Program-made: the position numbers and the translations under genes
Assembly (NCBI GenBank): GCA_937872085.1
Contig: CALMQK010000274.1
Coordinates: 1 to 7,272, forward strand
DNA length: 7,272 nucleotides
Reading direction: 5' to 3'
Source of the DNA: an uncultured euryarchaeote
Lineage (GTDB): Archaea; Thermoplasmatota; Thermoplasmata; UBA10834
Shown here: piece after piece, positions 1-6,356 of the stretch
How positions within the stretch are numbered: the first letter of the stretch is position 1
Layout of the letters: each line of letters begins with the position of its first letter
Notes under the pieces: model-generated
What the model was told of the DNA's origin: nothing
What the model saw: only the letters and a program-made list of their open reading frames with translations
Database searches by the model: none

Positions 1-963
1 TACTGTTACATGTCCAAGGAGGTCGGAAGATCAGAGACGCCGACTCCGAACCCGAACGAGATATCCAAACTGCTGAAGGGAGCGAGAGACCTCGTGAACC
101 CCGAGGTGTTCCATGTCGACAATGCCAATCCGGCTGTGATCGCCGAGCATCCGACCGAATCGCGCGAAGTCACGAAGGCGATCGCGGAGAACTGCACAAG
201 CGGGAACGTGCTCGCGTTCGGGCTCGAATCGGCCGATCCCGCAGTGAGGAAGGCGAACAACCTGAACGCAACGGCCGAGCAGACTATGGCCGCGATCAGG
301 ATCGTGAATGACATCGGGGCGAGGCGGGGACCCACGGGTCTTCCACTGGTCCTCCCGGGCATCAACTTCGTCTGTGGCCTGAAGGGCGAATCGAAGAAGA
401 CCTACCAGCTCAACCTCGATTTCCTGAAGCAGGTAGTATCCGAAGGGCTTCTCCTCAGGAGGATCAACATCCGCCAAGTGATGCCGGTTAGAGGGGAGTT
501 CCCGGGAGTCGTCTCGAAAGCGGATTTCATGAAGTTCAAGCGTGCGGTCCGGGAAGAAATAGATGGCCCACTCTTGGAGAAGCTTGTTCCCGACAGAACC
601 GTGCTCACGGGAGTCTACACCGAGTTGCGGGAGGGGGGTCGGACCTTCGGCCGCCAGGTAGGCACGTACCCTCTGCTGATCTCGATCCCCTATCCGCTGG
701 ACATCGGCCTCAAGATGGATGTCGCGGTGACCAGGAGGGGATTCAGGAGCGTGGAAGGCGTGGCCTGTCCCGTGGATGCGAACACCGCCACGCTCTCGAT
801 GCTTCAAGCAGTCCCGGGGATAGGCAGGAAGAGGGCGATGGCCATCGTGAGGGGAAGACCCTTCTCCGACCTGGAGCGCCTCTGGGGGCTGTTCGACGAG
901 CCGAAGGCACTCGAGTCGGCGCGGTTTCACCTGACCGTCGGCAACGTAGACAGCCCGCAGTAG
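1..963 (+). CDS. Radical SAM protein with C-terminal helix-hairpin-helix, 5'-truncated
   Basis: The reading frame is open from base 1 and ends at TAG 961-963, so about 320 C-terminal residues are present. The first Met codon (base 10) is probably internal. The sequence resembles the archaeal radical SAM family COG1031, recalled from memory: a stretch with HVDNANP, a GLESADP strand, LPGINFVCGLKGE and LRRINIRQVM, all fitting the later strands of a radical SAM barrel. The CxxxCxxC motif that would bind the 4Fe-4S cluster is expected upstream, outside the window. Near the C terminus (bases about 790-864) lies a helix-hairpin-helix with the hairpin PGIGRKRA, typical of non-specific DNA or RNA backbone binding. 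The family should use S-adenosylmethionine radical chemistry, and the hairpin hints at a nucleic-acid substrate, but I know of no defined reaction. The end of the gene is 54 bases before priL, which appears to have its own promoter. Family assignment is fairly sure; function is unknown. Confidence 0.85.
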   Translation, partial: YCYMSKEVGRSETPTPNPNEISKLLKGARDLVNPEVFHVDNANPAVIAEHPTESREVTKAIAENCTSGNVLAFGLESADPAVRKANNLNATAEQTMAAIRIVNDIGARRGPTGLPLVLPGINFVCGLKGESKKTYQLNLDFLKQVVSEGLLLRRINIRQVMPVRGEFPGVVSKADFMKFKRAVREEIDGPLLEKLVPDRTVLTGVYTELREGGRTFGRQVGTYPLLISIPYPLDIGLKMDVAVTRRGFRSVEGVACPVDANTATLSMLQAVPGIGRKRAMAIVRGRPFSDLERLWGLFDEPKALESARFHLTVGNVDSPQ

Positions 964-968
964 TCAAG

Positions 969-980
969 TTATAGTATACA
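969..980 (+). promoter_or_regulatory. Probable TATA box for priL
   Basis: The AT-rich string TTATAGTATACA stands out in the 54-base gap between the radical SAM gene and priL. Its centre is about 43 bases before the priL start. Transcription would therefore begin near base 1000 and give a leader of roughly 20 bases that still contains the Shine-Dalgarno. Predicted from sequence only. Confidence 0.5.
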
Positions 981-1002
981 GCTCCCGATTTGAGGGCTTG
1001 AC

Positions 1003-1009
1003 AGGGGGA
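1003..1009 (+). promoter_or_regulatory. Shine-Dalgarno supporting the TTG start of priL
   Basis: AGGGGGA lies 8 bases before the TTG at 1018. No ATG is available nearby in frame, and the protein sequence that follows is primase-like, so this box decides the unusual TTG start. Confidence 0.6.
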
Positions 1010-1017
1010 AGTAGTCC

Positions 1018-2034
1018 TTGGACGCAGTCACGGCCGCGAAGTATCCATTCCTCAAAGAGTCGGCTAGATTCTTGAAGGATACAGGCCCCTCGCTCGATCA
1101 GCTCGTGGAGGGCATGGCCTACGAGCAGGCTCGCCTGCGCGGCAGGGACCGCGTGATGGAGGCCCTCGAATTGGGCAAGATCGACGACCATCCGATGACC
1201 TCCAAGATCGACGCGGTCCTCGAACTCCTCAGCTATCCCGTGGCGAGGATGGTCGTGTCCGCAGTGGCGGACCCGCAGTTCGTGAAGAGGTACGCCATCT
1301 CAGAAGCGAAGAAGGCTGACGAACGGCTAAGGAAGGAGGAGATACCATTCATCACCAATGTCGCGGAGGAGTTCGGGCTCCAGGTAGCCCAGGAAGACCG
1401 AGGCTTGGCGGTCGATTTTGCCGACTTCCTCCGTTTCTCGGCCACGATGAGGAACAAGGACTGGAAGCTCGTGAACCAGCGCATGGTCCGCGGGAAGGTC
1501 CTCGTGACGAAGATCAGGCTCGTGAGGTTGATCCAGCAGATGCTCACGGACAAGATATCGTCCGAGCTGCCGCTCGAGGTGAACGAAACCATCCTGAGCA
1601 CGTTCGCATCGGACATTGACGAGATCAAGCGGATCCTGGAGGAGAAGAGGGAACAGTACAAGGCGAAGGGCATGGGGAGACTGAGCATAGTCAGGTTCCC
1701 GCCGTGCATGAGGAAGCTGCTCAACATGATACAGTCAGGGGAGAACGTGCCCCATACCGGAAGGTTCGCGTTGGTCGCGTTCCTCCACACTCTGGGGATG
1801 GATTCCGAGGAGATACTGGAGACCTTCTCTTCTGCACCGGACTTCGATCCAAGCAAGAGCAAGTACCAGATCGACCACATCACAGGCGAGATCTCGGGGA
1901 CGGAATACACGCCCCCCGAATGCAGCACGATGAAGAGCTACGGCATCTGCTTCGAGCCGGACGAGCTATGCAAGCGGATCAAGCACCCGCTCAGCTACTA
2001 CAGGAAGAAGGGCAGGCACTTCCGTTCAGGGTAA
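1018..2034 (+). CDS. priL: DNA primase large subunit PriL
   Basis: A 338-residue protein matching the archaeal/eukaryotic primase large subunit, in the usual archaeal size range. PriL pairs with the catalytic PriS to make RNA primers for replication and carries a 4Fe-4S cluster in its C-terminal domain. The four expected cluster cysteines are visible at residues 230 (PPCMRKLL), 302 (PPECST), 311 (GICF) and 318 (ELCKR), followed by the conserved IKHPLSYYRKK tail. The N-terminal half is helical and begins with a YPFLKE motif common in the family. The start is TTG, chosen for the Shine-Dalgarno 8 bases upstream and the lack of an in-frame ATG. PriS is not in the window. The stop codon overlaps the convergent lipid synthase gene by 9 bases. 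Identification is firm. Confidence 0.93.
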   Translation: MDAVTAAKYPFLKESARFLKDTGPSLDQLVEGMAYEQARLRGRDRVMEALELGKIDDHPMTSKIDAVLELLSYPVARMVVSAVADPQFVKRYAISEAKKADERLRKEEIPFITNVAEEFGLQVAQEDRGLAVDFADFLRFSATMRNKDWKLVNQRMVRGKVLVTKIRLVRLIQQMLTDKISSELPLEVNETILSTFASDIDEIKRILEEKREQYKAKGMGRLSIVRFPPCMRKLLNMIQSGENVPHTGRFALVAFLHTLGMDSEEILETFSSAPDFDPSKSKYQIDHITGEISGTEYTPPECSTMKSYGICFEPDELCKRIKHPLSYYRKKGRHFRSG

Positions 2035-2652
2035 CGACTTCCAGATCATCCTCGCCCTCTGCAGGGCGGTTATGTTGCCAGCGAGCCCGAAGTATATCAT
2101 CATCCACGCGATGAGCGAGTACCCGAAGATGTCGTCAATGTTGAACCAGTTGGTACCAGAGACCGCGAAGAAGTACTGAATCAGCGACACGACGACCAGA
2201 ACGGCCAGCCTATCCGCCCTTCCGAGTATCCCCCTGTATTCTCGGCTGAGGCCCAGAGCCTGCGCTTGCGTGCCCATGTAGCTCGCGAGCAGGACTCCTA
2301 TTACCGCGAACAGTCCGAACGAGACCGGGGATAGACCGCTCATCGCGATCGCTCCCAGGATGATCGCGTCAGAGTACCTATCGATCACATGGTCGACGAA
2401 GTCCCCTCGCTTAGATGCCTTGGAGGATATCCTTGCGACCTTCCCGTCGAGCGCATCAAATGCGCCGCTCAGCAGGACGAGTACCGCTGCAAGTAGCAGA
2501 GCGTGCACCCAGTCCAGAACATAGAACAACGCGGCCCCGATCGCCAAGAAGAGGGATATCAGCGAGAGGTGGTTCGGGTTCACGTTGCTTAGCCGCTTCG
2601 CCAAGGGCGAGAGCATCTTGTCCGCCTCCCCCCTGTAGTTGTCTAGAACCAA
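2026..2652 (-). CDS. CDP-alcohol phosphatidyltransferase, probably archaetidylinositol phosphate synthase
   Basis: A 208-residue integral membrane enzyme of the CDP-alcohol phosphotransferase family. The catalytic signature is complete: D66-x2-D69-G70-x2-A73-R74-x8-G83-x3-D87-x3-D91, binding metal and the CDP-lipid. About five to six hydrophobic membrane segments follow and flank the motif. The later GRADRLAVL segment and the NITALQRA tail resemble archaeal enzymes that join CDP-archaeol to inositol-3-phosphate, so archaetidylinositol phosphate synthase is the best guess. A glycerol- or serine-specific relative cannot be excluded. The start is TTG at 2652, set by a strong Shine-Dalgarno (2658-2665). 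It overlaps the end of the adenylate kinase gene by 10 bases, implying translational coupling as the last gene of the truA operon. The 3' end overlaps priL on the other strand. Confidence 0.88.
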   Translation of the reverse strand: MVLDNYRGEADKMLSPLAKRLSNVNPNHLSLISLFLAIGAALFYVLDWVHALLLAAVLVLLSGAFDALDGKVARISSKASKRGDFVDHVIDRYSDAIILGAIAMSGLSPVSFGLFAVIGVLLASYMGTQAQALGLSREYRGILGRADRLAVLVVVSLIQYFFAVSGTNWFNIDDIFGYSLIAWMMIYFGLAGNITALQRARMIWKSLP

Positions 2653-3158
2653 CCGAGCACCTCCTGACTCCAGTCAACACTGCCTGCACGATATTTCTTT
2701 CTCTCTCCGGAGATGATCTCCTCTATGGCCGCTCCGACCTTCGCCGGCTTCTTGTCGGTCGTGTCGATCTCGAGGACCGTCGGGACGCTCTCCATCGCTT
2801 CGATGAGGATCACATCGACCGCTTCAGCTTCGACGTTCTCTCTCACCTTCTTCTCGCTCCAGCCTTTTGCCAGAAGCCGTTTCTCGAGGACTGCGGGGGA
2901 GCATCGCAACACCACAGCGACCTCTGGATGGAGTAAATGGGAGAGGTGACCTTCCATGAGCATGTCCCCGTGCAACTTGTCGACCTCCTTGGCGAGTCTG
3001 ACGGTGTCCACCACCTTGGTCTTCCGCTTAGAGTCGTATCCAGTGGCCAGTCCCAACTCGCCTATGAGTTCGCTCACATGGACCACGCGCATGCTCTTTA
3101 CGAATGCGCACGCACTCGTCTTGCCCACGCCTGGAGTGCCCGTGACCGCGATTCTCAT
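2643..3158 (-). CDS. Fap7/AK6-like adenylate kinase
   Basis: A 171-residue P-loop kinase of the archaeal adenylate kinase / eukaryotic AK6 (Fap7, hCINAP) family. Walker A is GTPGVGKTS at residues 7-15, immediately after the first strand. LMEGHLSHLL at 67-76 matches the Walker B region. The lid-type segment KGWSEKKVRENVEAE lies at 98-112, and a VDWSQEV motif is near the C terminus. Family members phosphorylate AMP or act as ATPases. The eukaryotic protein works with ribosomal protein uS11 in late small-subunit maturation, and archaeal homologues are thought to act similarly. The frame stays open upstream to 3428, but that extension overlaps truA. The ATG at 3158 is chosen because the P-loop strand follows directly, GAGG (3167-3170) lies 8 bases upstream, and it forms an ATGA overlap with the truA stop. 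Sitting between a tRNA-modification gene and a lipid gene, it is clearly cotranscribed. Confidence 0.9.
   Translation of the reverse strand: MRIAVTGTPGVGKTSACAFVKSMRVVHVSELIGELGLATGYDSKRKTKVVDTVRLAKEVDKLHGDMLMEGHLSHLLHPEVAVVLRCSPAVLEKRLLAKGWSEKKVRENVEAEAVDVILIEAMESVPTVLEIDTTDKKPAKVGAAIEEIISGERKKYRAGSVDWSQEVLGWF
2658..2665 (-). promoter_or_regulatory. Shine-Dalgarno fixing the TTG start of the lipid synthase
   Basis: On the minus strand AGGAGGTG, a near-perfect anti-16S match, sits 5 bases before the TTG at 2652. It lies inside the 3' coding end of the upstream adenylate kinase gene. Confidence 0.75.
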
Positions 3159-3961
3159 GCGATCAGCCTCGAAATCTCCTCTACGAGCTCGAGCTTCATG
3201 GCCTCCTGCCTGATCCTGCGCTCCACGTCCCTCACGATCCCAATGAACGCCCTCTTGTCCACCGGGAAATCGATCCCGCAATCGATGCTCATCAGCAAGA
3301 GGTACTCGGGAGGTGAAAGGCCTATCCTGACAGGTCTCTTTGGCGCGGCGGGTCCGATGGCGTCGATTGACATGCGCCCGCTGCTGCCCTCGTTCATCAT
3401 CCAGACGATCCTCCGCACCATGTTCCACAGGAAGCTCTCAGCCTTGAAATCCACCGCATAGAACAGGCCGTGATTGTCAGAGACAACGATGGAATCTATC
3501 TTCCTCATCGGGTTCCGCTTGTCCTTCCGAGCGTATCCCGAGAAATCATGTATGCCGACGAACCGCGCGGCCATCTGCCTCATCAGCGGAAGGTCTTGGT
3601 CCCTTCGCGCGAGATAGTACCTGTACCATCGTTGCTTGGCGGCGCGCGGGTTGAAATCCTCCGGAACCTCCACAGCGGAATAGGCCCAGATGTCCTCCAT
3701 CTTGGAGTTGATGGCGGAGCAGACCTCTTTCGCCGCGAAGCGCGTGCGGAACGAGATGATGTTCCCGAGGGAGCTCACGCCGCGATCGGTCCTGCTAGAG
3801 CTCCTGTAGCCACATTCTCGAGGCGACTTGATGGCATCGACCATCTCGAGCGCCCTGACGAGCGAGCCCTCGACGGTCAGTTTGGCGGGCTGTCTCTGGA
3901 AGCCGAAGAACTTCGAACCATCGTATGCGAACTTGAGGGCTATCCTCCGTTCCTGGTGCAC
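3155..3961 (-). CDS. truA: tRNA pseudouridine synthase A (TruA family)
   Basis: A 268-residue TruA-family enzyme, which converts uridines of the tRNA anticodon arm to pseudouridine (classically positions 38-40). The catalytic motif SSRTDRGVSSLGN carries the nucleophilic aspartate at residue 59. Other family marks are the N-terminal FAYDGSKFFGFQRQP strand, the RWYRYYLARR strand, HDFSGYARKD, and FLWNMVRRIV near the second half of the fold. Length is normal. The start is GTG at 3961. No Shine-Dalgarno precedes it, but a TATA element lies about 25 bases upstream, so the message is probably leaderless. It is the first gene of a three-gene operon and its stop overlaps the next start by 4 bases (ATGA). 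It diverges from trmJ, another tRNA-modifying enzyme. Which uridines it modifies cannot be told from sequence. Confidence 0.93.
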   Translation of the reverse strand: MHQERRIALKFAYDGSKFFGFQRQPAKLTVEGSLVRALEMVDAIKSPRECGYRSSSRTDRGVSSLGNIISFRTRFAAKEVCSAINSKMEDIWAYSAVEVPEDFNPRAAKQRWYRYYLARRDQDLPLMRQMAARFVGIHDFSGYARKDKRNPMRKIDSIVVSDNHGLFYAVDFKAESFLWNMVRRIVWMMNEGSSGRMSIDAIGPAAPKRPVRIGLSPPEYLLLMSIDCGIDFPVDKRAFIGIVRDVERRIRQEAMKLELVEEISRLIA

Positions 3962-3980
3962 GCCAGCATTATCTGCTACA

Positions 3981-3991
3981 GAGTTAAATAC
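3981..3991. promoter_or_regulatory. Shared bidirectional TATA element of truA and trmJ
   Basis: GAGTTAAATAC is the only AT-rich string in the 52-base gap between the divergent truA (GTG at 3961) and trmJ (GTG at 4014). Its TTAA core is palindromic. Read to the right it gives TTAAATA about 27 bases before trmJ; read to the left it gives TATTTAA about 25 bases before truA. Archaeal transcription starts about 25 bases from the TATA box, so both transcripts would begin at or next to their start codons. Neither gene has a Shine-Dalgarno. Confidence 0.6.
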
Positions 3992-4013
3992 CTAGGGCAT
4001 CTGTGCGTGTTTT

Positions 4014-4760
4014 GTGCCCAGGTTCAGGGTAGTGCTGGTCGAGCCGCAGAACGACGGAAACATCGGAGCGATTGCCCGCTCGATGAAGAACTTCGGTCTC
4101 GACGAGCTCGTTCTCGTGAGACCGTGCTCCATCGGCGAAGAGGCGGCAAAGCGCGCGATGCACGGGATGGATGTGCTCAAGAACGCCCGCACCGTCCACA
4201 CCGACAAGGAAGGTTTCGATGGGGTGGATTTCGTCGCGGCCACTTCTGGCGTGGACACGCTGAACGAAAAGAAGTTCTCGAGGATATCGTTGACGCCGCG
4301 AGAGTTCGCCGAGAAGGTCAAGGGATCGAACGCGGAGATCGCGCTGGTCTTCGGCCGCGAGGATTTCGGGCTGGACAAGGAACTGCTGAAGAAGTGCGAT
4401 TACCTGGTCACCATCCCGGCCAACCCCGAGTATTCGATACTCAACATCAGCCACGCCGCTGCGATACTGTTCTACGAGCTCTATGCTTCTGTGCTCGTGA
4501 AGTGGAAGCCGAGAGAGGCTGGGAAGCTCGAGCGAGAGAAGATGAGCGAGTACTTCTCGATGCTCCTCGACTCGATCGACTACCCGCCCCACAAGAAGGA
4601 GAAGACGAAGGTGATGTTCAAGCGGATGATCGCGCGGTCCGTCCCGAGCCAATGGGAATTCCACACCCTTATGGGAGTGCTGGATGGCGCCATGAAGAAG
4701 GCCACAGAGGGCGCGCGGCCCAAGAAGAGACCTCGCAAGAAGACACGGAACGAGAATTGA
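4014..4760 (+). CDS. trmJ: TrmJ-type tRNA 2'-O-methyltransferase (SPOUT family)
   Basis: A 248-residue SPOUT (trefoil-knot) RNA 2'-O-methyltransferase of the LasT/TrmJ group. Motif 1 is NDGNIGAIARSMKNFG (13-28), motif 2 is ALVFGREDFGL (110-120) and motif 3 is YSILNISHAAAILFYEL (140-156), together forming the S-adenosylmethionine knot. Archaeal TrmJ methylates the ribose of position 32 in the tRNA anticodon loop, the likely role here. The C-terminal 90 residues are helical and end in a strongly basic tail (PKKRPRKKTR), fitting tRNA binding. The start is GTG at 4014, without a Shine-Dalgarno and about 27 bases after the TATA element, so probably leaderless. A hairpin terminator begins at the base after the stop codon. 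A paralogous SPOUT enzyme with another target is possible, but motif spacing fits TrmJ well. Confidence 0.88.
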   Translation: MPRFRVVLVEPQNDGNIGAIARSMKNFGLDELVLVRPCSIGEEAAKRAMHGMDVLKNARTVHTDKEGFDGVDFVAATSGVDTLNEKKFSRISLTPREFAEKVKGSNAEIALVFGREDFGLDKELLKKCDYLVTIPANPEYSILNISHAAAILFYELYASVLVKWKPREAGKLEREKMSEYFSMLLDSIDYPPHKKEKTKVMFKRMIARSVPSQWEFHTLMGVLDGAMKKATEGARPKKRPRKKTRNEN

Positions 4761-4812
4761 GCGCCCCCCAGGTTACGGCGGGGGGCGCATAGTTTGTTTG
4801 TTGTTTGTTGTT
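4761..4812 (+). terminator. GC hairpin plus T-rich tract ending trmJ
   Basis: A perfect 9-base-pair stem GCGCCCCCC (4761-4769) / GGGGGGCGC (4780-4788) with a 10-base loop begins immediately after the trmJ stop. Repeated TTTG/TTG units run from 4791 to about 4812. The T-rich side is on the + strand, so it serves trmJ, not the convergent ftsZ. Archaea terminate mainly on U-rich runs; the added stem may stabilise the 3' end. Confidence 0.75.
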
Positions 4813-4843
4813 TCTCTTGGGGGGAGAGTTTGTCTGTTTATCC

Positions 4844-5881
4844 TCATACTTGCGCGAAGCTCATCGAATGCGGCTTGGGGTCTCCGATGAAGTCGGTTGC
4901 GGATGACGTCGCTCCTTCGAGCGAAGGGATTCCAGTCACGATCCCGATCAACTTGATGTTAAACCCAAAGTCGGCATCGATCCTCGCACCGAGCTTCACG
5001 TTCGCTTCCTGGCTCAGCTCCTTCGTGATGCCGTTGAAGACCTCGAATGTCCTCTTCAGTGAGAGGGAGGGGCCGCCCGTGATGTGTATCAGGGCGCCAG
5101 ACGCTCCCTCAAGATCGACATCGAGCAAGGGGTTGTTCAGCGCATCATGCACCACTCTTACGGGATCTTCCCCCTCACCGTACAGGACGGTGGAGGCGCC
5201 GCCATGAAGCATCATGGCCCGGAAGTCCGCGAAGTCCAGGTTGATCATGCTGGTGTGACAGATCGTGTCCGTGACACCCTTGATCACCTCTGCAATGAGC
5301 TGGTCCATCACCATGAAGGCCTGCTCGACGGGCAGTTTCGGCACTAGATCGATCAACTTGTTGTTGTCGAGTATTATCGTGCTGTGAGCCCGTTCTTTCA
5401 GTTTCGCGATGCCCATGAGCGCGGTTCTCAACCTGCTCTTCTCGATGTCGAATGGTAGTGTGACGAGCGCGACGACTATCGCACCGTGCTTCCTCGCGGT
5501 CTCGGCGACGACGGGTGCCGACCCGGTCCCTGTTCCTCCGCCCATCCCAGCGGTAATGAATACGATATCATAATCTCTCACGAGCGCGTCGATCTTGTCG
5601 ATGGATGCGTAGGCCATCTTCTCGCCGAGCACGGGGTCCCCACCTGTGCCATAGCCGGCCTGGTCTCCGATGAGGAGCCGCTGGTCCGCATTGATGCCCG
5701 CAAGATGGAACTTGTCAGTGTTGAGAGCGATCGTGTCCACGCCTTCGAGGCCGACACGCCTCAGCCTGTGAACGCTGTTGGAACCGCCTCCACCACAGCC
5801 GATCACGCATATCCTCGGTGCGAGGCGGAGGTCGAGCTCACTCTCGCTACCCAGCGCATCCTGTACTAGCTTGTCCAGCAT
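4844..5881 (-). CDS. ftsZ: Cell division GTPase FtsZ
   Basis: A 345-residue FtsZ, the tubulin-like GTPase that forms the cytoplasmic division ring. The nucleotide-binding GCGGGGSNS loop is at 28-36, the tubulin signature GGGTGTG at 114-120, and the T7 synergy loop NLDFADF at 214-220 with both catalytic aspartates (216, 219). The C-terminal domain contains PLLDVDLEGASGALIHITGG and ends soon after, with a short tail (HSMSFAQV). Archaea often carry FtsZ1 and FtsZ2. The SMINLDFAD region and C-terminal domain recall euryarchaeal FtsZ2, but I cannot assign the paralogue safely. The start is taken as ATG 5881, because GGGAGG (5891-5896) lies 9 bases upstream; a TTG three codons earlier (5890) would abut that box. 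The gene follows an RHH regulator on the same strand, 83 bases away, and is probably cotranscribed or coregulated with it. Confidence 0.96.
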   Translation of the reverse strand: MLDKLVQDALGSESELDLRLAPRICVIGCGGGGSNSVHRLRRVGLEGVDTIALNTDKFHLAGINADQRLLIGDQAGYGTGGDPVLGEKMAYASIDKIDALVRDYDIVFITAGMGGGTGTGSAPVVAETARKHGAIVVALVTLPFDIEKSRLRTALMGIAKLKERAHSTIILDNNKLIDLVPKLPVEQAFMVMDQLIAEVIKGVTDTICHTSMINLDFADFRAMMLHGGASTVLYGEGEDPVRVVHDALNNPLLDVDLEGASGALIHITGGPSLSLKRTFEVFNGITKELSQEANVKLGARIDADFGFNIKLIGIVTGIPSLEGATSSATDFIGDPKPHSMSFAQV

Positions 5882-5890
5882 CCTAGACAA

Positions 5891-5896
5891 CCTCCC
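5891..5896 (-). promoter_or_regulatory. Shine-Dalgarno deciding the ftsZ start
   Basis: GGGAGG on the minus strand lies 9 bases before ATG 5881 and directly against TTG 5890, which favours the ATG. Confidence 0.65.
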
Positions 5897-5911
5897 TTGA
5901 GCGCTGGAGCT

Positions 5912-5931
5912 CGTGTGTGTGCGTGTGTGTG
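5912..5931. repeat. Tandem GT-dinucleotide repeat in the ftsZ leader
   Basis: Two exact copies of the 10-mer CGTGTGTGTG sit head to tail between the RHH gene and ftsZ. On the transcribed (minus) strand they read as CA repeats, ending 16 bases before the ftsZ Shine-Dalgarno. No other simple repeat of this kind was seen in the window. Confidence 0.85.
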
Positions 5932-5964
5932 AACATCATCCCATCCTCGCTGTTGTTTAGAGTG

Positions 5965-6279
5965 TCACCGTTCCAATTCTTCCATTGCCTTGGACACTCG
6001 CTTTCGTATGTACTCGCGCACAGCGTTCCTGATGGCGTCGTCCACTGAGACAGAGTCGCCTTCTTGGACCAGCTGCTTCAGGTTGACAACGTTTCCCTTG
6101 GGCAATTCCACCGTGATCTTCTCGATGTACTCGGGCGTCAGCTCGCCCTCGACGAACTTGTCGATGGCCGCCCTGATGGCGTCGGATATGGTCGAAAACT
6201 TACCCTGAGCGACCAGCGCCTGCAGCGCTTGTACCCTCTCGTTTGGCAATCTAATCGTGACCCGTTCCGACTCTACCAT
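5965..6279 (-). CDS. Tandem ribbon-helix-helix regulator next to ftsZ (CdrS-like)
   Basis: A small DNA-binding protein of 104 residues with two RHH (CopG/MetJ-type) units. The first, residues about 5-43, has strand ERVTIRLP then helices ending SDAIRAAIDKF. The second, about 53-93, has strand EKITVELP then DDAIRNAVREYI. Strand-helix-helix units normally pair across two chains, so a tandem copy could fold as an internal dimer or bind longer DNA. In haloarchaea the RHH protein CdrS is encoded beside ftsZ2 and controls division genes, so a similar role is inferred. The start is uncertain. ATG 6279 has GAGG (6288-6291) 8 bases upstream, places the first strand at the N terminus as usual, and lies after the transcription start predicted from the TATA box. 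ATG 6330, adding 17 residues (GAGGT box 4 bases upstream), is the alternative but would lie at or before that transcription start. Confidence 0.85.
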   Translation of the reverse strand: MVESERVTIRLPNERVQALQALVAQGKFSTISDAIRAAIDKFVEGELTPEYIEKITVELPKGNVVNLKQLVQEGDSVSVDDAIRNAVREYIRKRVSKAMEELER

Positions 6280-6316
6280 CTGGTATGCCTCTGCTGTCCG
6301 ACGATATCGGCCTTTT

Positions 6317-6329
6317 TGTCTGACAGACA
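6317..6329. promoter_or_regulatory. 13-base palindrome at the RHH gene start, candidate operator
   Basis: TGTCTG-A-CAGACA is a perfect inverted repeat with 6-base arms around one central base. It lies about 25 bases downstream of the RHH gene's TATA box, at the expected transcription start. A bound protein there would block RNA polymerase. It is flanked by two copies of ATATCG (6304-6309 and 6329-6334) exactly 25 bases apart. Operator function is inferred. Confidence 0.5.
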
Positions 6330-6343
6330 TATCGACCTCAGCC

Positions 6344-6356
6344 TATTTATATTTTT
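6344..6356 (-). promoter_or_regulatory. TATA box and BRE-like purines for the RHH gene
   Basis: On the minus strand AAAAATATAAATA contains the archaeal TATA core TATAAATA (6351 to 6344) preceded by an A-rich stretch resembling a BRE. It is the clearest promoter in the window. The predicted transcription start near 6322 lies inside the 13-base palindrome. Confidence 0.75.

Noticed and set aside
31..930. 299-codon minus-strand frame opposite the radical SAM gene
   Set aside because: It is a shadow frame caused by GC-rich codons; the + strand frame carries the recognisable protein.
3159..3428. 90-residue N-terminal extension of the adenylate kinase
   Set aside because: It overlaps truA and has low-complexity charged content. 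The P-loop begins just after the internal ATG at 3158, which has its own Shine-Dalgarno.
3470..4792. 440-codon open frame on the + strand across truA and trmJ
   Set aside because: It lies antisense to truA and in another frame through trmJ. Its Arg/Gly/His-rich translation matches no family, whereas both overlapped genes show full catalytic motifs.
5882..5890. TTG start three codons upstream for ftsZ
   Set aside because: The Shine-Dalgarno directly abuts the TTG, leaving no spacer, while the ATG at 5881 is at normal spacing.
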